A stretch of 64,000 nucleotides of DNA, from NCBI GenBank assembly GCA_037127255.1, contig JBANSL010000014.1, forward strand, positions 2,048,501 to 2,112,500. The letters run 5' to 3'. Within the stretch, counting starts at the first letter, position 1. Each line of letters opens with the position of its first letter. The stretch comes from Persicaria tinctoria. Taxonomy: Eukaryota; Streptophyta; Magnoliopsida; Caryophyllales; Polygonaceae. This document shows, piece after piece, positions 24,547 through 36,460 of this stretch. The position numbers and the translations under genes are program-made. The notes beneath the pieces were generated by a model. The model worked only from the letters and a program-made list of their open reading frames with translations, did not search any database and was not told the origin of the DNA.

Positions 24547-26322
24547 GAAAAAACTAATTAAAATACCCCCATCTTTGGAGGCATGATAAAAATATATCCT
24601 CAACTTTCAAATGTAAAGCCCCGTTTGGTATGAATACGAGAATCAGAATGGGAATGGGAATAAAAAATGAGAATGAGTCATTACTCAAGGATGTTGTTTG
24701 GTATAATGTCGGAATAAGAAATTCTCAAACTCCAAATTCATCCTATCAATATCAAATTCAAAATCACACATATTCAATCTCTCAAATTAAGAATAATCAA
24801 CACACAAACCACACCAATTCTGAAATTCATTTCACAAATTACCCCAAAAAGAAATTAATGAAGAGGGAGTCACATTGTCATTGTGTTAAACTGGAAGGAG
24901 GAGGGAGGGATGGGCGCAACAGTGCTCTAGCAGAACAAGTAAGGAGGGCTAGGTGGCGCCGGCGGCATCTGTAGATGGTGGCGGCAGCGGTGACCCAAGA
25001 GGTCGGAGAGAGAAGCGGAAATCGCAGGTGGTCGCCGAGAGAGAGGGAGAGACTACAGGCAATGGCAGAGCGGCGACACCGGCGCAAACCCTAGATCTGG
25101 GCGATGGGGGCGACACCGGCGATGGGCGATGGCGGCAACTACAAGCAATGACGGCGGTGGCGACACAGATGGACAGAGAGAGAGAAGCGAAAATGTCATA
25201 TCTGGAAATGGGGTGACATCGGCTCGGGCGATTGGGGTGGTCGTGGACGACTGCACGGCGGCGGCAGCGGTGGCAATCGGTGGTGGTGGTGTCAGTGGCG
25301 GCAACCGGTGGTGGTGGCGATGACAGGCAATCGGAGGAAGATGGAGGTGAGGGATGTTGTACGTGAGTTGGGGAGGGTGGGGGAAATTGGTAATGGCTCA
25401 TTCCTCACCTAAAGGCAAGGAATGAAAAATGCTCAAAATTGGGGATAAGGGGATTACCCGGTAATCGATTTCATTCCGGATTTTGTCGTACCAAACACGA
25501 AATCATTAATCACTCATTTCGATTACTGGATTTTGATTCCCGGTAATCGATACCAAACAGGGCCTAATTAAAATATCCCGACCTTTGAAGGTAGGGGTAA
25601 CATATTACCACGAGTTTTCTCATGGGTAAAAAATGATAACAAGACAACCTACGTTGATTTTGTTTTTGACAAGGCAACCTGCGTGGAAGCCTTTTTACAA
25701 TGTAGTAATAAAATCGGGTTTTCTTAAACGGTCTCCTTAGGGGGGAAATGCACCGACAACAAAATTAAACCCGAAAAAATGAAATTGATTCAACCAAGCA
25801 ACTAATCCGGTCAAAATTGCCTCAAATTAACACAACACGATTATTCCTAACACCAAACTGACAACCACAAAATTAAATCGAAAACAACAACAACAACAAC
25901 AAAGAGGGAAAAAAACTTATTCGGCTATGTCCGTGAACGAATCAAAGAGGAAGAAGATGTGTGAGAGACAGCTTGAGATAACCGACCACGAGGGAGGGAG
26001 ACTGTCATTGAAGAGGAACTATGAGCTGTCTTGAAGATCGGAAGACAGCTCAAGAGGCGATCACGAAAGAAGATAGGAGAGAGGAAAAGACGTAATGTAT
26101 GAACCCGGTCCAACTCTTTATTTTTTTCCTAAGGAACCCGTTCAAAAAATCCTTGTAAAAAATCAACTTATGATGTCTTGTCAGCATTTTTGACAAGTGA
26201 GAAAAATCGTGGTAATATATTACCACTACTATCAAAGGTCGAGATATTTTTATTATTTTTGAAAGTTGGGGATATATTTTTACCATACCCCCAAAGGTGG
26301 GAGTATTTTAATTAGTTTTCCC
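24547..26322. mobile_element. foldback/MULE-like element, copy 1
   Basis: The left end (AAAACTAATTAAAATACCCC, then AAAAATATATCCTCAACTTT) recurs inverted at the right end (AGTTGGGGATATATTTTTAC, GAGTATTTTAATTAGTTTTC), giving about 65-bp terminal repeats. Inside is a second inverted layer (GTAATATATTACCAC). A Harbinger-type element is nested near the left end. A second copy, interior inverted, lies at about 28314-29081. Confidence 0.7.
24617..25564. mobile_element. Harbinger-type MITE, GC-rich core
   Basis: Ends AGCCCCGTTTGGTAT and ATACCAAACAGGGCC are inverted repeats, flanked by TAA on both sides (24614-24616 and 25565-25567). GGTAATCGATT words flank the core. The core (24890-25400) is GC-rich GGCGGC-type sequence, unlike its surroundings, giving open frames on both strands that have no recognisable domain. 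Confidence 0.72.
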
Positions 26323-26612
26323 TTTTATTTTAGATAATAATATTGAATATGATTTATTTGAGTTGAATAATATGGAGTATATATTATCAACTCAAATATT
26401 GATTAAGTCGGGTTTTTTAAATCGATTGTATCGAGTTTTAGGTGAATCGATTGTTTCTTCGAACTGGATTTGATTAATCTCAAGTTTGGTATTAATATAT
26501 ATATATATATTGAATATAATTTAATTTTATCTGTAAATAAATACCCATTTTGTACAAGTTTGGTAAGAAAAAAAATTCAAGAAGAAAAAAAATTCAAATA
26601 TATCAATACCTG

Positions 26613-26808
26613 TTATAAACTAAGGTAAGAATAACAGGGAAGAATATGAGATTGCATTCGACTTATGTGTCTTGTGAGGTATCCACCAATACAATATATA
26701 GGAGTCATATCTTTGGGTTTCAAGTATAAGATAAATATATCTAAAAAGGTAAAACTCTATCTAAGTAAAGTGTATATCTTTGTACATCCACATAATAATA
26801 TTATAACA
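26613..26808 (-). repeat. Copia 3' LTR
   Basis: The 196-bp stretch reads, on the minus strand, TGTTATAATATT ... GTTTATAACA, the TG...CA ends with a short inverted repeat. Just before it on that strand is a purine tract (AAGGGGGAG), the polypurine primer. This marks a minus-strand Copia element whose 3' LTR is here; no 5' LTR was found to its right. Confidence 0.65.
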
Positions 26809-27860
26809 CTCCCCCTTGGATTTACAATCTTTATTCCGCCAACTGCCTCGTTAAAAACCTAGCTAGGAAAACTCAATGGGACAAAACCATAGCTTAGGGA
26901 AAAAGAGTGCAACCTTCTATGTACGCTCTTGTTGCTCTGCCTCATTAAAAACCTTGTCAGGAAAACCCAGTGGGATAAAACCTGATCGAAGGGAAAAAGA
27001 GTGCAGTGCGTGTATACTCCCCCTGAATTCAACATCATTCTCAAAGTCTTCTCATTCTTCTTAATGTCGCCGTCTTCATGAGCTTATGGTCGAATATCAA
27101 CATTGTCATTGATGTGTATATGCTGGAATGTCTTCATGATTGACTTTGACGCGCTTGACTTCCATGTATTGGTGTTGAGCTGCTTTGGATGCACAAGCAT
27201 AAGGTACTTGAGGACCTAGCGTGCTTTTCATTGTTGATCTGGAGGATCTGATTTATTAAGTGGTGCTTAAGTTGCCTCGTTAAAAACCTTATCTTGGAAA
27301 AAACTTGTGGGATAAAAACCAAGATTAAAGAAAAGAGTACAACTTTGTATGGTACTTCGGGGCCTAATAAAAGCACACCACATTCACACTTATAGGTAAT
27401 TTAGATACTCTAATAAGGATCTTTAACCAACTGCACATGGCATGGCTTTGATAATAATGCTTCAGGCATTTTCAATCAATTTTTTCTATTTATATGGATA
27501 TGCACCTGCAATGTCTGTCATTTACATTTGGAGTCAAAATTATACTCACTCCTAGTGGATACATCTTATGTGACTTTTAATATGCTTTTATGCAATCAAT
27601 TTGGCTTTATATTGTACTTTGTATGAGCACCCACTTAAAACCAATTAATACTATACCTTTCAATGTTGGAGCTACAAGTCCAAAAACTTCATGCTTAAAT
27701 AATTCATCTTTGCATGAATTATTTCTTTATAGAATTTGGGATATATATTGTATCCTTATGAGGGGAGTTGCCTCGTTAAAAACCTTGCTTTGGAAAAACC
27801 CAAATGGGACAAAAACTAAAGTTAAGGAAAAGAGTACAACTCCCCCCCCCCCCCCCCATT
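26809..27860 (-). repeat. Copia internal 3' region with four repeat units
   Basis: Four units of about 65 bp, GCCTCGTTAAAAACC...GAAAAACCCAGTGGGA...AAGGGAAAAAGAGTGCAAC (variable), start near 26846, 26938, 27272 and 27770. The same kind of word is common between the pol gene and polypurine tract of plant Copia elements. No protein domain remains. A 16-C run lies at 27842-27857. Confidence 0.6.
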
Positions 27861-28313
27861 TAGTATATAAATCACCAATTTTATAAAGACATGATACTTT
27901 TGGACCCTTAATATCCTTTCACAATCTAATCAAAGGTGAACAAATCATTTGTCTTCATATTGTAATATATCTCTCTTTGTACACTCGAACTACAAGTAGA
28001 GATATTTTTAGAGCTTTCAACTAATGTCCAATCAATCCTCTGCTTATTGGATAATCAAGGATCTAGTCATTCCAAGACAAATCATAATCAATTCTAACAC
28101 TGTCAACGTTCATGATCTCTTCAGGAGTTTTATACTAGTGGACATATCACAATTGTTCGAAGTTACTACCGGAACCTCAATCTAAATCATGCCAGTGCAT
28201 TATTTGTTATAAATATGACTTTTGTCACTGTCTTTTGCATTTACTAATGTCTTTACTAGCTTGTTTGCTATATAATTCATTGAATTTTCGGTTCACTACT
28301 CATCCATGCAAAA
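27861..28313. other. no gene seen
   Basis: AT-rich sequence between the Copia relic and the second foldback copy. It probably continues the Copia internal region, since the style of sequence does not change, but I see no domain. Confidence 0.3.
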
Positions 28314-29081
28314 AGGTAGTGGTAATATATTACCACAAGTTTTTTCACGGGTAAAAAATGCTGACAAGGCAACATACGTGATTTTTTTTACAATGGGTTT
28401 CTTGAACGGTTTCCTTAGGAAAATTAAATAAATAGTTGGACCGGGTTTATACCCAAAACATTTTCCTCCCTCCTATCTTTTTCCGTGGTTGCCTCTTGAA
28501 TTGTCTTCCGGATCTTCAAGGCAGCTCATGGTTCTTCTTCAATGACAGTCTTCATCATTCGTGGTTGCCTATCTTGAGTTGTCTCTCTCACATCTTCTTC
28601 CTCTTTAATTCGTTCACGAACTTGGTTGAGTAAGTTTTGTTTTTCCCCTTTTTGTTGTTGATGTTGTTTTCGGTTTGGCTTTCCCCCTCTTTGTTGTTGT
28701 TGTAGTTGGTTTAGTTTTGTTTTCGGTTTGGTGTTAGGAATAGATTAGTTGTGTTGTGTTAATTTGAGACAATTTTGACCGGATTAGTTGCTTGGTTGAA
28801 TCAATTTCGTTTTTCGGGTTTAATTTTGTTGTCGATTTATTTTTTCCTAAGGAAACCGTTTAAGAAACTCAATTTTAGTGCTAATTTGTAAAAAGGCTTC
28901 CACGCAGGCCATCTTGTCAAAAAAATTCAACGTAAGTTGTCAGCATTTTTGACCCGTGGGAAAACCTTTGATAATATATTACCACTATCTTCAAATGTCG
29001 GGATATTTTTATTACATTTGAAAGTTGATGATATATTTTTACCATATCTAAAAAAATGGGGGTATTTTAATTAGTTTTTCC
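28314..29081. mobile_element. foldback/MULE-like element, copy 2 (left end lost)
   Basis: It matches the element at 24547-26322 with the interior reversed: GTAATATATTACCAC near 28320, a shared core with GGTTGCCTCTTGAATTGTCT and AGTTGCTTGGTTGAATCAAT, then GATATATTTTTACCATA and GGGTATTTTAATTAGTTTTT at the right end. The left terminal repeat is missing and no MITE is nested in it. Confidence 0.65.
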
Positions 29082-29452
29082 TAATAAGAACAGCTAAAAA
29101 CAATTTAAATTTGGGGAATCTTTCTCAATTGATGTTGTTAGGATAGAAAACCCGTTCTTTTTTTTAACAGACATATTAACAAGAGTGTAGTGAACAAATA
29201 TAATTAAAATGTAAATGAATCCAAATATCTCTTTTTATAATTTTCCATAATTAATGAATTACTTAATAATAATAATGATAATAATAATAATTTGCTATAT
29301 TTGAAATTTTGAAAAAAAAAAAACATTAGACAAAAGTGTACAAAACTTATGCTGATGTCACGAATAAAAGAAAATACGGAGTAAGTTAAAAATATGGAAC
29401 GAAACTCACTAAACACTTAGGATGTGTTTGACATCATGTTATGATAGATTAT

Positions 29453-29761
29453 GGGTTCGTTTGGCAATGCATGTAGCTTTTCGGAACTTTTGGTTTAATA
29501 TTTTATAGTTTTAAATAAGTTAAATATAAGATTTAAATTTAATTAGCTTTTGAAATTGGATTTTCAACAGCTACCCACCCTCAGCTTTTTATAATTCTAT
29601 TCATTTTCTTCTATCTCATCAGCTAGTTTGTATCAGCTACTCTATCAGCTGGGTTACCAAACACCTTACTAGCTTATGAAAACTATAATTTAACATATAT
29701 TTAACACACTTAATCCATCAGCTTCAGCTACCCCATCAGCTCCGTGTTACCAAACTGACCC
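29453..29761. mobile_element. small MITE, probably Harbinger-type
   Basis: Ends GGGTTCGTTTGGCAA and GTTACCAAACTGACCC are inverted repeats; TAT flanks both sides (29450-29452 and 29762-29764). CATCAGCT/ATCAGCTA words recur inside. It is itself nested in a larger pair of ends, GATGTGTTTGAC at 29421 and GGTCAAACACA near 30137. Confidence 0.65.
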
Positions 29762-29764
29762 TAT

Positions 29765-30578
29765 GAAGATTTCAAAAAAAAAAAAAACTGAATACAATGA
29801 TCTTTGGTGGTGGGCACGTGGGATTCAGATTATGGGAGATTATTTTGGGAGATTTCCGAAATCTTGGGGATCCAAGATTACGGAGATTTTGAAGGAGATT
29901 ATCCTTCCCAATTTCATTGATGCCCTTGATGGGAGTGAGAGGGAGGGTAGCAGGGTAACCGTAATTTTGTCTTTTCAATGGGGAATAATCTATCAAAATC
30001 TTATACACATCAAACACCATAAAAAGATTATTAGCAAAAAAAAAATCTCAATCTCAAAAGCTCTAAAATGTACAAAAATAATCTCAATCTCCTAAAAATT
30101 TACACCTCCTAAAATAATCTCTAAAAATAAATATACGGTCAAACACAAGGAAATTGTGTTGGGGTTTCATAGACTAGCACTAAAGTTGATTTTTTTTAAC
30201 AATTCAAAATTCAAAATACCAAACAAAAGTCGAGTAAATAGCGATCGAGAGCATAGTGAGCAGGAGACGTACCAATGGTTGAGATCACAGAAGTTAAATA
30301 AAACAAAAACCTCGAAAGGAAAAGAATAAACTATAAAGTGCAAGACCAAGTTGCTGACACCTATCCAATCTACCAAAAGAGATTCTGTTCCGATTAATCG
30401 TGTTTGAGAGCTCAGTGGGTTTTAACTTTTAAGGTACCCACCAACCATGCGCCCTCCCTCCCAAATAGACAATAACAGCTTTTGTTTCTACATTAGTACC
30501 AATTGGATATGTTAGTGCATGAGTGGAGATATTATTCGACAAACCTATATACATCGAGTACAGGGGTGTTATATGTTA
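29765..30578. other. remnant of the outer element; no gene
   Basis: 29820-30130 contains repeated GGGAGATTATTTTGGGAGAT-like and AATCTC words that pair with each other, the interior of the outer element ending GGTCAAACACA. From 30150 to 30578 nothing is recognised. Confidence 0.4.
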
Positions 30579-30742
30579 CTCCCTCCGTTCGGCAAAATAT
30601 GTCATTTTATTATTCACGTACATTTTTTTAGGAGATAAAAACTATATAAAATATCTAGTTTTTTAAATAATTTATATAGTTTTTATCATTCTAAAGAAGC
30701 GTGCGTGAATAGTAAACGACATGTTTTGCCGAACGGAGGGAG
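30579..30742. mobile_element. Stowaway-like MITE
   Basis: A 164-bp element with CTCCCTCCGTTCGGCAAAAT at the left and its exact inverse at the right, flanked by TA on both sides. The high end identity points to a fairly recent insertion. A second, one-ended copy begins CTCCCTCCGTTAATT at 30841. Confidence 0.85.
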
Positions 30743-31025
30743 TATGTTATACGGACACAGATACAGATATGGGACACGACACGACATGAATGTAAAAAAT
30801 TATAGGATACGGGAACACGGGGATACGTTTACAAATAATACTCCCTCCGTTAATTAAAACTTTACGTTTTACTATTCACGCACGCTTTTTTAGGTGTTAA
30901 AAACTATAAAAAATATTAATTTTAAAAATAATTTCATACTTATTACTATTAAGTATGAATTTATAAAAACAATTATTAAAAAAAGTTAATATTTTATATA
31001 ATTTTTATCATTATAAAAAGGTTAT

Positions 31026-31990
31026 ATTTGGTGAATATCTATTTTTCATGTCAAAATTAAATAAATGTCCACTTTTTTACATAATTAAGTAAATGTCAAT
31101 TTTTTCCAAAAATACCCCTCATTCCCCATCCCTAACCCTTCCCCCTTCGACGGCCCTTCCCTCTTTGACCATTTTTAATTTTAACATTGACTAATCAACA
31201 TTGACCATTTCGGTCAACGCCTGCATTTTGTGACAATTTTTTGGTGACAGTTGGGTATATTTTTCCGGTGACAGTTAATTGTGACAATTGATTTTTTGTG
31301 ACATTTTATTTTTTCCGGTGACAGTTAGGGGAAAATCTTTTCTAGTGACAATTGATTTTCTTTTTTTCTTGTGATAATTGTTGGTGACAAAAAAAATTGG
31401 GTGACAATTGATTTTCTTCCAGTGACAGTTGCCAGTAACACTTTTCCTCGGTGACAAATGGGGTTTTTCTGCTAATAGATGATTTTCCTGATGACAATTT
31501 TTTGTGACAACTATTAATGACGAGGTTGATGACAATATATTGTCACCATGATATTGTAACCTTAAAAAAATTGTCACCATAACAGTATATATCACCAAGA
31601 CATTGTCACCAATTATAGAACACTGTTTTCATATTGTTTAATCAACCGTACGTATTGTCACCGACTTATAAAAAACATTGTCATCAACCTATTTTCAGTA
31701 ATCCATTGACACCAACAATAAAACAGTGTAACCAACCTATTTTCATCAAGCTTAATTTGGTCAATAATCTACTGTCACCAATTACAAAACTTTGTCACCA
31801 ATCTAGTGCCAACCACCTATTTTTAGAAATTAATTGTCGCCAACGACATAACAGTGTCACCAACTACAAAGCACTTTCATCAAACTAAAATGTTTACAAT
31901 GATAATGTTATTACATTTGTCATCTAATATTAACACATTTTTGTTACAAAACTGAAACCCTAGAACAAAGGGATCATAGACCCAAGAGGG
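31026..31990. repeat. GTGACA motif array with strand switch
   Basis: From 31230 to about 31515 the word GTGACA occurs 12 times, usually as GGTGACAATT or GGTGACAGTT at uneven gaps. From about 31535 to 31890 its complement TGTCAC occurs 7 times, mostly as TTGTCACCAA, with several one-base variants in both halves. The two halves therefore face each other. Uneven spacing and lack of conserved spacers rule out a CRISPR or simple tandem array; subterminal transposase-binding repeats are one explanation. No transposon ends could be fixed. Confidence 0.6.
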
Positions 31991-34240
31991 GCTAAACCTG
32001 AGCAGACGACAAAATAAGGGAGGAGAAGACTCATGCCCTCAGCTTAGACCAGACGAGACAAGAGGAGGGAGGAGACGTCTCATACATGATAGACTTCGAG
32101 CTCCAGATCTACACACAACGACGACGGATGAGAGATCTTCGCGGAGGCGGCCAGAGGAGAAGGCCGAGAATGCGAGGGCCGCCGACTGCCGGACTGAGAA
32201 TGACAGAGGAGGGATCGGAGGACGATGAGTCGACGACGAGCAATGGGAGGATGATGAGCAAAGGCGAGGGGCAACAGAGGACAACATCTTCGTCCGGCCA
32301 GATCTAGGTCCGAGATTGAAGGAGGCGGTGAGAAAGAGGAGTGAGAAAGGCGAGAGGGGAGTACATAAAACCTAAAAGTGATAGGCTGCTCCCAAAGGGA
32401 CGGACAATTTTGTGAAATACCTTTGGGCTTACGAGCTGGCGAGCTACTCGAGCTCGAGCTAGGTTCGAGCTTAGGAATAGGCTCGAACTCGGCTCATATA
32501 TACATTCGAGCGATCCCGAGTCGAGCTTTTTCCGAGCCGACCCCGAGTCGAGCCCGAGCTACTCGGCTCATGTATGGGGCCTACCTACAACCCTCATTCA
32601 CTCGTTCTTCTCTTCTTCTTCTTCACTTCTTTTCCCTTTCCTTTGTCTTTGTTCTTCACCGAGCTCCATGATGTTTGGGTACGCCCTGTCATCGAATTGG
32701 AGTTAGGAGGTTGGGACGAGAGAGAGAGATGAAGAAAGATGAAACAAATTAGGTTAAAAAAACCCCTTTGAGGCAATATCCATCCCGTATACGCGTATCC
32801 ATCTCTAATTTTGGACGGTCAAGATACGTTGACCATATCCTATCCCCGGATACGTGTATATTTGCGCATCCCCGTAACGTATCATATCTCATATTTGATA
32901 TGTGGGTCCAAGCCTCCAAGGGATGACAATGAATCGGGTGATGGTTGGATGATATACTTCCGTCACCCGACCCACCACCCAAAACCATTTACCCTACATG
33001 ATCCATCACCCACCAAATATTTCACCCGCCCCGTCCACCCATCACCCTGATCGGGTGGATCAAGTGATAATTCGGGTGAAATACAAGACATCAAATTCAT
33101 CAAACTTTTTTTTTATTGAAATACGTACGTCGAATGTGTGCGACGAATAAACAAGTACCAAATATAGTCAAATTCGGGGCCTAACCTTGACGGCTTCGAC
33201 TGTCCACCTCTCTCTTCTCTCGTCCTTGACAGTGAGAGCTTAAACCTGGTTTCGAACCAGTTTCAAACCGGCTTCGGCTATTCACCTCGGCTCCGGTTGT
33301 CCTCTTTGGCTCCGACCGCTATAAATCGGCCCCGGCCGTAGCGAACGGGTCTTGCCCCTTCTATCCGCCCTGGGTTAGGCCGTTTCAATTGACACTTCGC
33401 CGGTTGGTCTCACCTAACTTCCTCCTCCTCCCTCTATCCCAGTCCTCGATTGAGGTTTCTTCTCCGGATTCGGTCTATAACCCTAAGCCCCAATTTCGAT
33501 CGGCTATTTTTGTGATGGTCTCTTTGTTGATCAAATCTCCATTGGATCGGGGTGGTTTTGCCTGGGTGAGGCTGCGTTCCTCCTCCTCGGATTGCCCTGT
33601 GCCTACTCAATCTTCTATGGCTACTCGTGTGGCACTTCGAATCCGACCCTCGGCTCTCCGTCGACGACCGTCGTCCACATCACATTTCCTGTTCTTCCAT
33701 TCTTGATCCCTTGGTCTTCTTTCGGGCCTTTGGGATCCCTTCAGGTCCAAGCTTGGTTTTAGGGCCATTCACTTGATCCCTCGGGCCAATATCACGTTGG
33801 TTTTTTTTGCCCAAGTCAACAAATTTTTCAACATTAATAAAACGTAAAACTATACCTCATATTATAAAAGAAAAGAATAGAAAATTAAAAGGAAGGAAAA
33901 AATAACAAACAATAAAGTGTCAGGTCCATCTCACCTGGTCTTGGCTTGATTTAAATTCCGTATGGGTTTCTTATTTTGCTCGAAAGAGCTTGATTTAAAT
34001 CCCGATAAGGTCTGATCGGTTTTTTCGACTGGTCCTCCACGGTGCGATTTGCTCGGATGGAGTGCGGTTTTGCTTCGATGCGGCTAGGCCTTCTTCTTCT
34101 TCTTCATTGGAGTTCTGGCAGTTGGAGTTGGGATTGGCTGGGATCGAGGTAGTGTGTACGGGGTGACTCTGTGATCGGGAATGAGCTTCCTGGAGGTTTG
34201 TCTTCACTACCCACAGGGTTTGCTGATGTATCGCCGGCCA
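31991..34240. other. repeat-rich, no supported gene
   Basis: 32040-32360 is GC-richer and may be a captured exon; no domain is seen. 32430-32580 is a decayed GAGCTCG hAT tract. 32770-32880 has GATACG/CGTATCC words and 32930-33080 has CACCCG/CGGGTG words, both typical hAT MITE interiors. 33180-34240 is a GC-richer stretch that may be the body of the non-LTR element ending at 34460. Confidence 0.4.
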
Positions 34241-34249
34241 ACGGTGCTG

Positions 34250-34460
34250 TTCGTGGATGGTGCTTGGCTTCGCCCGTAGTCTACGTCTCCAACGTGTTTG
34301 ATTTAGTTTTGCCTAGTTTCATCTTGTAGGATGCGCTTCCGCTTGTTGTATTGCACTGTTTATGTTTTGGCTTGTTTGTTCTGACGATTTTCCATCTGCA
34401 GACTTGTCGGCCATCGAGTTTCAGGTATATCTGAACGCGAATCCTTACTTATTCAAAAAA
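34250..34460 (+). repeat. 3' end of a non-LTR element, copy 1
   Basis: It shares with 39205-39420 an ordered set of words: GTGCTTGGCTT, GTCTACGTC, TGATTTAGTTTT, GTATTGC, then TGCxGACTTGTCGGCCAT and ATTCAGGTATAT or TTTCAGGTATAT, and ends in an A run (34458). This is how a LINE or SINE 3' end appears. No tRNA-like head was identified. Confidence 0.5.
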
Positions 34461-34708
34461 AAAGTATTAAATTGTAAAAAATATAAATTAATATTTTATA
34501 TATTTTTTAGCTCATTAAACTATGTGGACAAACGTAAAATTTCTTATATTTATGATAGGAGAGAGTAGAAAGTTATCACAAGTCACAATCCATCCATCTA
34601 TATTGATTAAGACCTCGTGATTTAAATTTTCACTCCATATCAATTTAGTTATGCACACGGTAATTTATCACCCTTTTAAACTTTTTTAAACTATTAAATT
34701 ATCAAAAA

Positions 34709-34752
<44 letters not shown>

Positions 34753-34819
34753 TTATTTATTTATTTTTACTTTTACTTTTTCTTTCGAGTCAGGGGCTCG
34801 AACCACTTTATACAATCAT

Positions 34820-35070
34820 ACCCCCTCCCTCCGCCCCTGACTGCAGCCATAACTACAAACCTGCTCGAGGTGATTGTAATTAAAATTTAATTAATACAAG
34901 TATATCTATTTAAAATCTATTATATTGACAGTGGCGGATCCAGAATTTTTTGTAGATGGGGGCTAAAAAAGTTTTCGAGAATTTTTTTCCATGTATGTAT
35001 GAAAAAAAATAAAATTTGCACATATATATATTCTTATGGGTTGTGTAAGGTATCTTATTTGCTCCAATCC

Positions 35071-35138
<68 letters not shown>

Positions 35139-35558
35139 CACTCATTTTAAGAAGATAAAAACTATATAAAAAAGTTGATATTTAATTTATATAGTTAAAC
35201 GACATATATTTTGAATCTGAAAGAGTAATAAGCTTTACACAAGTACACAACCAATAAAAATACATAATTTTAGAGGAAAAGACATTATAAAATTTTTGAG
35301 TTCATACCCCCTCCCTCCGCCCCTGACTGCAGCCATAACTACAAACCTGCTCGAGGTGATTGTAATTAAAATTTAATTAATACAAGTAGATCTATTTAAA
35401 ATCTATTATATTGACAGTGGCGGATCCAGAATTTTTTGTAGATGGGGGCTAAAAAAGTTTACGAGAATTTTTTTTCCATGTATGTATGAAAAAAAAAATA
35501 ATTTTGCACATATATATATTCTTATGGGTTGTGTAAGGTATCTTACTTGCTCCAATCC

Positions 35559-35620
<62 letters not shown>

Positions 35621-35787
35621 CACTCATTTTAAGAAGTTAAAAACTATATAAAAAAGTTGATATTTAATTTATATAGTTAAACGACATATATTTTCAATCT
35701 GAAAGAGTAATAAGCTTTACACAAGTACACAACCAATAAAAATACATAATTTTAGAGGAAAAAACATTATAAAAATTTTGAGTTCAT
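34820..35787. repeat. 486-bp tandem duplication across a hAT end
   Basis: The sequence from ACCCCCTCCCTCCGCCCC (34820) to GAGTTCAT (35305) is repeated at 35306-35787 with few differences, mainly in the length of its (TA)n run. Both copies contain the same flank, target duplication and left end of the hAT element (CAGTGGCGGATCCAG at 34929 and 35415). TCAT lies at all three breakpoints, fitting a microhomology-based duplication. Confidence 0.85.
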
Positions 35788-36138
35788 TAAGATGAACACT
35801 AAAAAATACTTGGTTTTTGACACAATTGGCTCAGAGCTTTGTAAGGATAATTTTAGAGGAAAAGACATTATAAAAATTTTGAGTTCATAGATGAACACTA
35901 AAAAAATACTTGGTTTTTGACACAATTGGCTCAGAGCTTTGTAAGGATTTTGGAAGTGCGTTAATATGTTTGACAACAAAGGTCAAAGGTGGGTGCAAGG
36001 CTAAGGGGGAATATGGGGAGTCGAACCCGGGCCTCTCTTTGAGTTCCCAATGAATTCAGCATTCTTGTCTCACCACTGAGACATTCCATCTTTTTGTTTC
36101 ATTTTTCACTTTACTTAATTATATTACAAAAAAACCCC

Positions 36139-36186
<48 letters not shown>

Positions 36187-36460
36187 TCCCTCTGTTCCAA
36201 AATAAGTGTCTTTCGTCTTTTAGTGCACGTTTTTCAATGAGTTAAAAAATGTATAAAATATTATTATTTTAGTTAAAATTTTTATACAATATTATACTTA
36301 TTATTAATAACTATGAAATTATATAAAAATTTATAGAGTTTTTAACACCTTAAAAAACGTGCCGAAAAGGTAAGTGACATTTATTTTGGAACGGAGGGAG
36401 TGCCTTTTAGCTGGATTTTGGGGGGTTTCAGCCACCTCGAGCCCCCGTGATCCGCCACTG
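35415..36460. mobile_element. hAT-type element with CAGTGGCGGA ends
   Basis: Ends CAGTGGCGGATC and GATCCGCCACTG are a perfect 12-bp inverted pair. The 8-bp duplication TATATTGA stands at 35407-35414 and 36461-36468, and also at 34921-34928 because of the tandem duplication. Inside, about 96 bp (35751-35846) is repeated directly at 35850-35946, and a Stowaway-like MITE is nested at 36186-36400. A GTCGAACCCGGGCC stretch at 36020 looks tRNA-derived. No transposase. Confidence 0.85.
36186..36400. mobile_element. Stowaway-like MITE nested in the hAT element
   Basis: Ends CTCCCTCTGTTCCAAAATAA and its near-inverse TTATTTTGGAACGGAGGGAG. TA precedes the left end; the right flank is TG, so the TA duplication has decayed. 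Confidence 0.8.

Noticed and set aside
24878..25401. GC-rich overlapping frames (Pro/Ser-rich and Gly/Ala-rich)
   Set aside because: They sit inside a MITE, have no domain, and are open in several frames at once, as GC-rich low-complexity DNA tends to be.
31230..31890. Possible CRISPR-like array
   Set aside because: Repeats are only 6-10 bp, irregularly spaced and change strand; the host is a plant.
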